Source: Granulosicoccus sp045106855 (GTDB lineage Bacteria > Pseudomonadota > Gammaproteobacteria > Granulosicoccales > Granulosicoccaceae). Taken from it: 64,000 nt of DNA. The translations under genes were made by a program, and so were the position numbers. The stretch lies in the NCBI GenBank assembly GCA_045106855.1, contig JBGCFI010000024.1, positions 62,001-126,000 on the forward strand, written 5' to 3'. Of the stretch, positions 6,984 through 15,127 are shown one piece after another (the stretch's first letter is position 1; each line of letters begins with the position of its first letter). The notes beneath the pieces were generated by a model. It was not told the origin of the DNA and searched no databases. It was given only the letters and a program-made list of their open reading frames with translations.

Positions 6984-9733
6984 GCCGCTTCTCCCAGCTC
7001 GTTAATCAGATCACGAGTGCTAGCTACAAAGGAGCTCACGTCAAATAGCTCGGTAACCTGCCCATGAATTGCTGCTGTGCCCAGCACTCCAGCTCGACTA
7101 GCCTTACCGCGTACTTCAAGCACCTCATCAACAACATCAATAATCTCTTTTACAACAAGACCAACCTGACGCCCTTCATCCCCGAACACAACCACTTGAA
7201 TAACGTCACCGCTGTCTTCTTCAGACCCATAACCTGCTCGTCTTTCATGTAGAAAATTCGATAGTTCCACCAAAGGCAATATCTGGCCACGGTACTGTAC
7301 TACCTGTATTTCACCTGCCATTTCAGTCTGACTTATCTGGAACTGTTCCAGTCGCGCTACCCGGCTTAACGGGATTGCAAGCTTTCCTTCAGCCGCAGTA
7401 CGGACAAGCAGCAATGTCTCGCTCTTGCCAGCTAGCTCAGCTGCATCGGGAATTCCGGGGGCTGCTGAACTCTCGATTTTATCGCCCATAACCCTGGCTC
7501 GATGTCCAATGCCCTGAGTATCGAGAATTAGTGCAACGCGACCATCGCCCATGATTGTCGCGCCAGCGAAAACAGGTATCGACTTTAGAGCTTCAGCTAA
7601 TGGCTTGACCACAATTTCCTGAGTGTCATTAATCTGATCGACAACCAGACCGAAGCGGCATTTCTCGGCTTGCAACACCACGATGTTCAACGCGCCTGGT
7701 TCACGCTCGCCCAGCATGAGCTCCTTCTGTAAATAAACAAGCGGTAGTAACTGACCACGCAGGCGATGCACAGGACATCCGTGGATGTACTCGATAGCAT
7801 TAAGCTGATCTTCTTCATCAATTCGTATAAGTTCAATCAGATTCACTTGCGGGATAGCAAATCTCTGATTACCGGTAGAGACTATCAGCGCTGGTACGAT
7901 TGCCAAGGTTAAAGGCACACGTATCTTGAACGTCGTGCCGCGACCTACTTCGGTATCTAGATCAATAGCACCACTGATTTTTTCTATATTGGTCTTTACC
8001 ACATCCATACCAACACCTCGCCCTGAGATGTTCGTTACCTGTTCGGCGGTAGAAAGACCTGGTAGGAAAATCATTTTGCAGATTTCCTGATCCGACATCT
8101 TCGAAGCTTGCTCGCTGGTAACCACACCGTTCTCGATCGCCTTTTTCTTGATCTTATCTGCCGGTATTCCGCCCCCGTCATCTGAAATTTCTATATGAAC
8201 CTGACCACCCTCGTGAAAGGCACGCAGTAGAAGCACCCCTTCGGCAGGCTTACCTGCAGCAACACGTTTATCAGGCGTCTCAATACCATGATCCACTGAG
8301 TTTCTGACAAGATGAGTAATGGGATCTTTCATGGCTTCGATCAGAGATTTATCCAGCTCTGTCGACTTACCTTCCATCTCTACGCGAATCTGCTTGCCAC
8401 AGGCACGTGACAAATCACGTACAACACGCGGTAGCTTCGCCCATACACTATGAATAGGTTGCATGCGTGTCTGCATGACTCCTTCCTGCAACTCACTGGT
8501 AATCAGATTCAATCGTTGTGCTGCTGCCACTACCTGAGTATTTTCATGAGCACCCACATATTCGACGATCTGATTTCTGGCCAGTACCAGCTCACCAACC
8601 AGATTCATGAGCGAATCGAGAACAGGCACATCGACTCGAATGGAAGCTTCAACCACCGCTGCCTGCGCTGGCGGCTCCTTGGCTTTGGTATCTGGCTCAG
8701 GAGCCTCATTTGCCGGGGCTGGCGCTTGTTTTTGAGGTTCGGCATCAGGTCCAGAGTTAGTCGAAGGTACCGACTCAGAATCTGCATCCTCCTGAGGTGT
8801 GGAACTACGTACATCCTGCAGTAACTCTGTTGACTGCAATGAACCGTTATCCTTAAGTTCACTTAGTAAAGCAAGGAGCTTCTTGTAGCGCTTGGTACCG
8901 TCGTGCCCATTGGAGCTAATCTCATGCAACATCGCACGAACTGCGTCAACCATCGCCAACAATCCAGTCGCGATCTGTTCGTTCATACTGAACTCTCCAT
9001 CGCGCAGCTTCACCAGTAGGTTCTCACCGATATGAGTGACTTTTTCCAGCTTGTCAAAGCCAAAAAAACCGCAAGTGCCTTTAATGGTGTGCATCGATCT
9101 AAAGATGGATGACAACAGGTCGCGGTTATCGGGTTGCTCCTCAAGTTCGATCAGCTCACTATCGACTCTATCAAGATTCTCAAAGCTCTCTTGCAGGAAA
9201 TCTTTCAAGACCTCCTTCATCTCATCATCAAGCTCCTCGACTACCGGAATTTCAACTGAGTCATCCTCATCTTCATCCAGTACGCCATCGGTACCGCTCT
9301 CAGCAGATTCACTAGCGTCCGCACTGTCAGATTCCTGTGTCACGTCTTCCGTGCCGGCTGTGCCATTTAACTCAAGCTCCATGCGATCTACCAGAGACTG
9401 GTAGTCTCCACCGTCACTTCCGGTAGCAGCTATCATGTCGAGCTGCTCCCTGACGACGTCAACCATTTCAAGCAATAAACTGGTTTTGCTTTCGTCAAGC
9501 AGGAAATCCTTGTTGCGAAGCTTATCAAGAAGGTTCTCACCCATATGAGTCACTTGCTCTAGCGTCGCAAATCCAAGAAACCCACTGGTGCCTTTAACGG
9601 TGTGAATTGTACGAAAGACATTCGCCAAGGTTGCAGAATCATTAGGATCCTGCTCCAAGGCGATGAAGTCGAGATCAAGCTGATCAAGCCCTTCACGACT
9701 CTCTGACAAAAATTCCTGGAGAATGTCAACCAT
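6980..9733 (-). CDS. cheA: Chemotaxis histidine kinase CheA with two HPt and two CheW-like domains
   Basis: 917 residues, well above the roughly 650-700 of a classical CheA. Order: HPt1 (about 1-105, His44 in FRTIHTVKGTSGFLGF), acidic linker, HPt2 (about 172-275, His215 in FRSMHTIKGTCGFFGF), a Pro/Ala/Glu linker, P3 dimerisation (about 362-425), the ATPase domain (N box HLVRNSVDHG 474-483, G1 DDGGGIP 518-524, G2 GRGVGMD 571-577), a first CheW-like domain (about 610-745) and a second (about 770-905). Both phosphotransfer histidines are intact. I see no separate CheY-binding P2 domain; its place is taken by the second HPt and linkers. The duplicated HPt could feed two sets of receivers: this cluster encodes CheY, two CheBs and one extra receiver. 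ATG at 9733; translationally coupled to cheW. Confidence 0.93.
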   Translation of the reverse strand: MVDILQEFLSESREGLDQLDLDFIALEQDPNDSATLANVFRTIHTVKGTSGFLGFATLEQVTHMGENLLDKLRNKDFLLDESKTSLLLEMVDVVREQLDMIAATGSDGGDYQSLVDRMELELNGTAGTEDVTQESDSADASESAESGTDGVLDEDEDDSVEIPVVEELDDEMKEVLKDFLQESFENLDRVDSELIELEEQPDNRDLLSSIFRSMHTIKGTCGFFGFDKLEKVTHIGENLLVKLRDGEFSMNEQIATGLLAMVDAVRAMLHEISSNGHDGTKRYKKLLALLSELKDNGSLQSTELLQDVRSSTPQEDADSESVPSTNSGPDAEPQKQAPAPANEAPEPDTKAKEPPAQAAVVEASIRVDVPVLDSLMNLVGELVLARNQIVEYVGAHENTQVVAAAQRLNLITSELQEGVMQTRMQPIHSVWAKLPRVVRDLSRACGKQIRVEMEGKSTELDKSLIEAMKDPITHLVRNSVDHGIETPDKRVAAGKPAEGVLLLRAFHEGGQVHIEISDDGGGIPADKIKKKAIENGVVTSEQASKMSDQEICKMIFLPGLSTAEQVTNISGRGVGMDVVKTNIEKISGAIDLDTEVGRGTTFKIRVPLTLAIVPALIVSTGNQRFAIPQVNLIELIRIDEEDQLNAIEYIHGCPVHRLRGQLLPLVYLQKELMLGEREPGALNIVVLQAEKCRFGLVVDQINDTQEIVVKPLAEALKSIPVFAGATIMGDGRVALILDTQGIGHRARVMGDKIESSAAPGIPDAAELAGKSETLLLVRTAAEGKLAIPLSRVARLEQFQISQTEMAGEIQVVQYRGQILPLVELSNFLHERRAGYGSEEDSGDVIQVVVFGDEGRQVGLVVKEIIDVVDEVLEVRGKASRAGVLGTAAIHGQVTELFDVSSFVASTRDLINELGEAA

Positions 9734-10177
9734 TGCCTGCTTTCCCGGTAGTAGATACTAAATACAGTGAGCCATGAGTTTCAGAATTTCTGTCACAAGA
9801 ATGCACGCTCATATTTCAAACTATCGACATATCAGGAGTACACTGAATAAAGGAAAACACCCGTAGCGTTATATTGGTAAACACCAATGCAAGCTTGATA
9901 ACGTAGATGTGTAAAACGCCAAATCGCGTTTCAAGCTCAGCAAATTGAGCGAGTGCAGTTATTGTGGGAACGCATGTAGCGGTCAGACCTGCCAACCCAC
10001 GAACAACATGCCTCATGGCGAAGCGCTATCCCACAGCAATGCTACTGGACATACACGCGCAACAGAGTTGTATTTTTGGATGTACGATTTTTATCAAGGC
10101 ACCGACAGCGGTGAAGCCACGCTTGATTATAAGCTTTAAACTAGATCCCGATGCACCAGCATTACATCTTTGCAGCG
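9734..10177. other. 444-bp gap between the second cheB and cheA
   Basis: No gene is supported on either strand; the short frames here lack ribosome sites and protein-like patterns. It separates the upstream signalling genes from cheA and should hold the cheA promoter on the minus strand. A small inverted repeat, attggt (9873-9878) and accaat (9883-9888), lies about 140 bp before cheA. The part next to the upstream cheB stop is AT-rich. Confidence 0.5.
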
Positions 10178-11281
10178 TCAGCCAAGCGGCTTGAGTAGCG
10201 AGTTTATAACCAGGGCAATATGATGCAGCTCGAACGTCTGATCCTGCGCCGAAATTGCATTTGCCTTGCCCGGCATCCCCCAAACCACACTACTGGATTT
10301 ATCCTGAATCATGGTTACGCTACCTGCACCGCGCATCATCTTCAGGCCTTCAGCACCATCCTCCCCCATACCCGTTAGTAGCACACCTATTGCCTGGTTA
10401 GGCGCATGCTTGGCGACACTTTTAAACAGTACGTCTACCGAGGGTCTGTGGCCTGAAATCTTGGCGCTATCGAGCATTTTCCAAAAATAACCCTCAGGGC
10501 GTTTGTCCAGCGTCAAATGCCTATCACCGGCCGCTATATAGCCATGACCCGCCTGCAATGGCTCACCATGCTTGGCTATAGATATCGTAAATGCGCTTTG
10601 ACTATTCAACCTGACAGCAAAAGACTCCATGAAATTCGCAGGCATGTGCTGGCAAATAACAAATGTACTGTTTAATGCGTTCAGCGGGCTGATAACATGA
10701 CGTAGCGCCTCCGGTCCGCCAGTACTGGCACCTATGGCAATTATGCGTGCAATAGAATCACTTGCCCTGGCACCGTCTTTAAATTTGTGCTTGATAGCCT
10801 GGGTGTCAGGTAACACTGAGGCAACCTTGACACAAGGCGGCTTTACCATTTGAGCTGTAGCGGCCACCTTGACTTTCCTGGCCAGCTCCTTGATGTATTC
10901 GCCTATGTCATCACCACTTCTGGCACTGTGTTTGGGCATGAAATCCACGGCCCCTGCCTGAAGCGAATCCAGTGTAGCGGACGCCCCAACGTCAGTTAAT
11001 GATGAAAACATGACAACAGGCATTGGATGTAAACGCATGATATTTTTTAGAAATGTCACGCCATCCATTTTGGGCATTTCAACATCCAGCGTCAGTACAT
11101 CGGGTTTCAAGGCCTTGATTCTGTCCCGGGCTTCAAATGGATCTAGCGCATAGCCAACGACTTCAAAGTCAGGGTCTTCCGAGAATGTGGCCTCAAGAAA
11201 GCGGCAAACCGTGATCGAATCATCCACTATAAGGACCTTGATTTTTCGCCCTGGTAGAGCTTGCTCGGCACGTGCATGCAT
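10178..11281 (-). CDS. cheB: Protein-glutamate methylesterase CheB (second copy)
   Basis: 367 residues. Receiver domain with LIVDDS (17-22), phospho-acceptor Asp66 in TLDVEMPKMDG and Lys117 in FMPKHS; methylesterase domain with Ser186 (GASTGGPEA), His212 (QHMPANF) and Asp308 (GMGEDG). All catalytic residues are present, so it should be active. It differs widely from the CheB at 4752-5909 (different linker and termini), which argues against a recent duplication. It follows the small response regulator at 11396 after about 114 bp on the same strand and precedes the large gap before cheA. Two CheBs in one cluster may serve different receptor sets, or one may answer to the upstream regulator pair (inference). 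Confidence 0.93.
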   Translation of the reverse strand: MHARAEQALPGRKIKVLIVDDSITVCRFLEATFSEDPDFEVVGYALDPFEARDRIKALKPDVLTLDVEMPKMDGVTFLKNIMRLHPMPVVMFSSLTDVGASATLDSLQAGAVDFMPKHSARSGDDIGEYIKELARKVKVAATAQMVKPPCVKVASVLPDTQAIKHKFKDGARASDSIARIIAIGASTGGPEALRHVISPLNALNSTFVICQHMPANFMESFAVRLNSQSAFTISIAKHGEPLQAGHGYIAAGDRHLTLDKRPEGYFWKMLDSAKISGHRPSVDVLFKSVAKHAPNQAIGVLLTGMGEDGAEGLKMMRGAGSVTMIQDKSSSVVWGMPGKANAISAQDQTFELHHIALVINSLLKPLG

Positions 11282-11395
11282 CAGAGTATATGTCTCTTGG
11301 TTGGTATCTTCTTAAGACGCATCATGCGCCATCGATTGTAAAACAATGTAGCTTTCAGTACGTGCAATAGACGCTCCAGTTAGAACGTCCGAAAC

Positions 11396-11818
11396 TTATT
11401 CGTTACCCGTTACGTGTTGTGGGGACTCCACGAGATCAAGTAACGAAGCGCGACTACACATCAGGGTTTTATCCATGATGCGTGCTCCCAGAGCCTTTAT
11501 CTGATCCAGCTGATTTTTCTGCGGAGTGACAGCCGAGCACAAGTACACAGAACAGTTCCTCATATCAACTGTGGCATGTAACTGTGATAGAAAATCAATG
11601 CCATTTTGCATCGGCATGTAATAGTCTACGATAAGTATTCGCGGCAACCTCTCGCGCAAGTGAACCATTGCAGCATCCGGATCACTGAAAAGTTGATGAC
11701 GGGACTGTGTATCGCGAAATATCCACGCAACAATTTCCAGCGTTAGCTGATCATCATCCACGACGACAACATCAAGTTGTGATGATGCATCAGGTGGTCG
11801 TTGGACAGCCAGGTTCAT
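11396..11818 (-). CDS. Single-domain response regulator
   Basis: 140 residues from the ATG at 11818, which overlaps the stop of the preceding gene as TGATG. Receiver fold: VVVVDDDQ acid pocket, phospho-acceptor Asp in LIVDYYMPMQNG, a Ser in CSAVTP at the switch position, and Lys in RIMDKTL. No DNA-binding or enzymatic output domain follows, so it would act by protein contact or as a phosphate sink, as CheY-type regulators do. Coupling to the histidine-kinase-dimerisation-like protein just upstream suggests these two are partners. It is clearly different from the CheY at 5911-6297. Confidence 0.85.
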   Translation of the reverse strand: MNLAVQRPPDASSQLDVVVVDDDQLTLEIVAWIFRDTQSRHQLFSDPDAAMVHLRERLPRILIVDYYMPMQNGIDFLSQLHATVDMRNCSVYLCSAVTPQKNQLDQIKALGARIMDKTLMCSRASLLDLVESPQHVTGNE

Positions 11819-12168
11819 CAACTTTCTAAACTACCTGAACTTTGTGCGTGACCATGCATATCCGATTCTTTTTCAATGCGAGTACCCAACTGAGTCAGTG
11901 AGCGATTGATACGCGACAGGCAGAACCAGCAATCTGCTTCAAGCTTCGCAACGTGATGTATCAGTGCCTCATCCTCATCTGTCCGTATCTCTCGATCACG
12001 TACCAACTGCTCAACAGCACTACATAAGTCGGAAAATGACGATTCAAGAGCCTGATTAAACCCGTTGGTTATGGCTAGCGATGCGCGAATATCGTGATTC
12101 GACTTTGCAAGCTTCGATTGCCCACTATATTTCGTGTGCTCTTGACTTTCCATTTGTCTAGAATTCAT
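11818..12168 (-). CDS. Small protein resembling a stand-alone histidine-kinase dimerisation (DHp) domain
   Basis: 116 residues, no signal peptide or membrane segment. Residues about 20-42 (KLAKSNHDIRASLAITNGF) match the H-box pattern of HisKA domains, in which H-[DE]-[LI]-R-x-[PS]-L is followed by a helix ending in GF; the candidate phospho-acceptor is His25. A second helix (about 66-97, EALIHHVAKLEADCWFCLSR) would complete a two-helix hairpin. No ATPase domain follows in this gene or the next. Such a protein could act as a phosphotransferase dimer (compare ChpT and Spo0B, which also lack kinase activity), as a phosphatase, or as a decoy. It overlaps the downstream response regulator by one base, so they are made together. 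The Pro of the usual H-box is Ser here. Motif-level evidence only; first gene of the cluster. Confidence 0.55.
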   Translation of the reverse strand: MNSRQMESQEHTKYSGQSKLAKSNHDIRASLAITNGFNQALESSFSDLCSAVEQLVRDREIRTDEDEALIHHVAKLEADCWFCLSRINRSLTQLGTRIEKESDMHGHAQSSGSLES

Positions 12169-12515
12169 AAACTCACTGATGAGGTCTTTCGGTACAAGTA
12201 TTTGGATACTTTGTGCAACACGAAGACCGCTCCCCGCGCCTTACTCATAGCGACGATCTCAGCTTGCGCCTTAGCCAATACAGCCCTGCGTGGGTTACAT
12301 CAGCGCACCTTCAACACTTCTTTTCAGCAACGCACATGCTCACCAATTCACACTACCTGTCTTAAGTAATCACTGTTCTGGTTATTCAGACGAGTTGATG
12401 AGTTCACGAATATTTCAGGCCAGATCAGCTCCAAGCGGCTACACTGATGCTGGCTTTCGAATCACCGGGAACACATTGGCCATCCAAAGGCCGAATAATT
12501 AAACATGGGAGATCT
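12169..12515. other. 347-bp divergent intergenic region
   Basis: It lies between the DHp-like gene (minus) and the Ala-rich membrane protein gene (plus), so it should carry both promoters. I see no gene, RNA or clear repeat in it. Confidence 0.4.
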
Positions 12516-13034
12516 ATGATGAAATGGGTAATAGCTTTAGTGGTCGTTGGAGCATTAGGATGGTTTGGCGTCCAGTACATGAACAATAATGCGGCGCTTG
12601 AAGCGCAAAACCTTGCAGCTGAAGCGGCAAAACAAGCAGAAGAGGCTGCAGCTTCAGCCAAGGCCGCGGCAGAAGAGGCGCTAAGCAACGCTCAGGAATC
12701 CATGCCTGCAGGTATTGATCTAGGCAAGATCAATGACGGCCTGGGTGGAATATTTTCGTCAGCTGGCGAGGCATTCGGTGGTATCACAGATGTCGAGTCC
12801 GCCAAATCAGCCTTGCCATCATTGGAAGATGCCAGCGGCAAGCTCAGCGGCCTGGCGGATACCATTGGTCGTCTGCCTGATGCTGCCAAGGCACCTCTTG
12901 CTGGCATCATCAGTGGTGGTATTGAAACGCTTAAGCCCATCATTGAAAAGGCATCAGCCATTCCCGGAGTCAGTGCAATTATCGACCCCATCGTTACACC
13001 GATGATGGAAACGCTGGAAGGGTTAGCCGGCTAG
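12516..13034 (+). CDS. Ala-rich membrane-anchored protein of unknown function
   Basis: 172 residues starting at the ATG pair at 12516/12519, just after gggag; the longer in-frame reading adds 23 residues without a ribosome site. One N-terminal membrane segment (KWVIALVVVGALGWFGVQYM) is followed by a strongly Ala/Glu coiled-coil stretch (residues about 28-60, EAAKQAEEAAASAKAAAEE), then a Gly/Leu/Pro-rich helical part ending METLEGLAG. This fits an inner-membrane protein with a periplasmic helical tail. No enzymatic motif is seen. It is isolated: divergent from the signalling cluster and convergent with murQ. I do not recognise the family. Confidence 0.6.
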   Translation: MMKWVIALVVVGALGWFGVQYMNNNAALEAQNLAAEAAKQAEEAAASAKAAAEEALSNAQESMPAGIDLGKINDGLGGIFSSAGEAFGGITDVESAKSALPSLEDASGKLSGLADTIGRLPDAAKAPLAGIISGGIETLKPIIEKASAIPGVSAIIDPIVTPMMETLEGLAG

Positions 13035-13059
13035 GCACTCTCGCGAAGAGGCCAGACAC

Positions 13060-13089
13060 GTTACCCGGTGCCTTCAGTCACCGGGTAAC
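13060..13089. terminator. Bidirectional hairpin between convergent genes
   Basis: Perfect 11-bp arms gttacccggtg (13060-13070) and caccgggtaac (13079-13089) with an 8-nt loop lie 26 bp after the Ala-rich membrane protein gene and 23 bp from the end of murQ. There is no strong T-tract, so termination strength is uncertain. Confidence 0.6.
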
Positions 13090-13112
13090 CAGTCACTCTG
13101 GCAGTACAAACT

Positions 13113-14027
13113 CTATTCTTCGGCGATAGACTTCAGCGCTGCACGCAATGAGCCTTTATGTTTGGCCAGACGCTTGCGCCCAGCTTCGGCGCTGTCGCCT
13201 CGCGCCACCAGAGCGGCAAGTTTTACCCAACCATCCGCCACCCCAAGGCAACGGCTGGCTGTCTCATCACTGACATCAGGAAGCACACCTTGCAGCAGAC
13301 GTATGCGACGCTGATCGAGCTTGATATTTACCGCACCCATGTCAACCATAAGATTGCCAAAGGTACGATGCATGCGAATCATCAGCGTCGTGCTGAATAG
13401 GTTTAAGGCAATCTTTTGCGCGGTACCTGCTGCCATTCGCGTAGAACCTGCCAATACTTCAGGCCCAGTGTCCAGAAAAATCGCATAAGCTGCCGACTTC
13501 AATAGAGGGGTATCAGCATTGTTTGCCATACCGATTGTCAATGCACCTGATTGCAACGAGGCTGCCAACCATTGACATGTCCAGGGCGACTTACCGCTAG
13601 CAGCAATACAGACAACAACATCCTGCTCGTTGATAGCGTACTCAGCCACCTCTCTGGTGGCAGCCTGAGCGTCATCTTCAACACCCTCCACACTACTGAC
13701 AAGTGCTTTATCTCCACCTGCCATCACACATAACAACCTTTCATGTGGCCAGCTGAAAGTTGGCCATAACTCTGCACCGTCCTGTACCGCTATGCGCCCT
13801 GATGCTCCGGCTCCAACCAGTACAAGCCGTCCGTCGGACTCACCAAGGCGCTCTGCGGCCGCAGCGATGGCGTTATCAAGCGAAGCCTGCGCTTGCTGCA
13901 CAGCATCCACTGCTCGCCGCTGACCTTCCAGCAACGTCGATATAATTTCGCCATTAGCTCTCAAATCCAGATCCAGCAACGACCTGTCTATGGTTTCCGT
14001 TGGCACAAGCGATGGTAACTGCATCAA
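13113..14027 (-). CDS. murQ: N-acetylmuramic acid 6-phosphate etherase MurQ
   Basis: 304 residues, normal for MurQ. The enzyme cleaves the lactyl ether of MurNAc-6-phosphate to give GlcNAc-6-phosphate and lactate in cell-wall sugar recycling. Its single SIS domain carries VGAGASGRIAVQDGAELWPT (compare the classical G-A-G-T-S-G-R and D-A-S-E-x-x-P-T-F), then VVCIAASGKSPWT, GPEVLAGSTRMAAGTAQK and FGNLMVDM, followed by a C-terminal helical domain. The start overlaps the nagA stop as ATGA; this is the last gene of the nagK-nagA-murQ operon. That order means MurNAc-6-P is turned into GlcNAc-6-P, which NagA then deacetylates. Confidence 0.92.
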   Translation of the reverse strand: MMQLPSLVPTETIDRSLLDLDLRANGEIISTLLEGQRRAVDAVQQAQASLDNAIAAAAERLGESDGRLVLVGAGASGRIAVQDGAELWPTFSWPHERLLCVMAGGDKALVSSVEGVEDDAQAATREVAEYAINEQDVVVCIAASGKSPWTCQWLAASLQSGALTIGMANNADTPLLKSAAYAIFLDTGPEVLAGSTRMAAGTAQKIALNLFSTTLMIRMHRTFGNLMVDMGAVNIKLDQRRIRLLQGVLPDVSDETASRCLGVADGWVKLAALVARGDSAEAGRKRLAKHKGSLRAALKSIAEE

Positions 14028-15127
14028 GCGTGTTCTCCAATTTCACGGCGGTGACCGTTGAGCCACAGAGCGGCTACTTTATTGTCATGCAGTTCAAGCC
14101 AATTGGCGATAGCGCCAGGGCCGATCCTGCCAAGTTGTTCGCTGCCTACCCACTGCGCCGGATAAGCACTGCACAAGCGACTTATCTGCAGCCAGCTTAG
14201 TCCCCAGTTTGCCATCACAGCCAGTGAAGTCAGTTGCGTCAAACAGGACCCGGCCAAAGTGCCATCGGGAAGTATTACCGAGTTGCCTTTTTTCTCAATG
14301 CGAAGCGAACCCAGTTCATAGTGTCCATCCGGCATGCCAGCCGCAGCGGTAGCATCAGTGACACTGTATAAAAACGGAATGGCGCGATGGGCCAGATCGA
14401 ATGCCGCCTTATCAACATGGATACCGTCGGTTATGATTTCTGCATAGTCGCTGTACGCAAGCGCCGCTGCCGCAGCTCCACCATCGCGATGCGACACACC
14501 ACTCATGGCGTTAAACAGGTGAGTTACCCCAGCGCCCGCTTTAATCACTTGCAACGCCTGAGACCAAGTACACAGGGTATGCCCAAGTTGTGCTTTAACA
14601 CCATAGTGTGAGCACAAGGATGCAACAACATTATCCGGATCCTGCTCCGGTGCATAGGTAATGATTTTAACCACGCCACTCGACAGCCAGGAATCAAGCT
14701 GTTTTTCATCCACCCGCGTGGCATAAGGAGGCTGCGCGCCCAGCTTGTCCGGATTAATAAACGGCCCCTCCAGATGAGCCCCCAGCAACATAGCCCCCTC
14801 TTCAGGCGGGTTGTGCATGAGCTTGTCCACATCGGCAAGAAAGCGATCAATATCATCCGGTGGTGCAGTGACTGATGTGGCCAGCAAAGCACCGGTGCCT
14901 TGTCGCGCGTGAGAGACAAGAACGTGCTCCATCGCTTCAAGGCCTTGCATGACATCAGCACCCCCACCTCCATGTACATGCAAATCTACTGGTGCTGGTA
15001 TAAATCGCGGCAGATCCTCGCGATGTGTGATCTGCTGCATCTCATGAATGGTGTTGTCATGCAGGCATCGCAATGGCTGCCAGCTATCACCCGCCAACCA
15101 GAGACCTGTTGTCTGTTGCATACTCAT
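14024..15127 (-). CDS. nagA: N-acetylglucosamine-6-phosphate deacetylase NagA
   Basis: 367 residues from the ATG at 15127, which overlaps the kinase stop as ATGA; the longer reading frame upstream lies inside the kinase gene. NagA removes acetate from GlcNAc-6-P to give glucosamine-6-P. Amidohydrolase hallmarks: FIPAPVDLHVHGGGG (metal-site His-x-His), LGAHLEGPFINP with the metal-binding Glu, KAQLGHT, VTHLFNAMSG and the catalytic Asp in SVTDATAAAGMPDG. The last strand contains LAGSCLTQ. No glucosamine-6-phosphate deaminase (nagB) is seen in the window, so the next step must be encoded elsewhere. Confidence 0.92.
   Translation of the reverse strand: MSMQQTTGLWLAGDSWQPLRCLHDNTIHEMQQITHREDLPRFIPAPVDLHVHGGGGADVMQGLEAMEHVLVSHARQGTGALLATSVTAPPDDIDRFLADVDKLMHNPPEEGAMLLGAHLEGPFINPDKLGAQPPYATRVDEKQLDSWLSSGVVKIITYAPEQDPDNVVASLCSHYGVKAQLGHTLCTWSQALQVIKAGAGVTHLFNAMSGVSHRDGGAAAAALAYSDYAEIITDGIHVDKAAFDLAHRAIPFLYSVTDATAAAGMPDGHYELGSLRIEKKGNSVILPDGTLAGSCLTQLTSLAVMANWGLSWLQISRLCSAYPAQWVGSEQLGRIGPGAIANWLELHDNKVAALWLNGHRREIGEHA

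Noticed and set aside
8450..9404. Ser-rich and other long frames on the plus strand across cheA
   Set aside because: Antisense shadows of acidic linkers and HPt regions of cheA.
9816..10283. Several short frames on both strands between the second cheB and cheA
   Set aside because: Composition is not protein-like, starts have no ribosome sites, and those near 10178 overlap the cheB end.
12516..13034. Ala-rich membrane protein read as a histone-like or TolA-like protein
   Set aside because: Only a short coiled-coil stretch is Ala/Lys/Glu-rich; no TolA C-terminal domain is seen.
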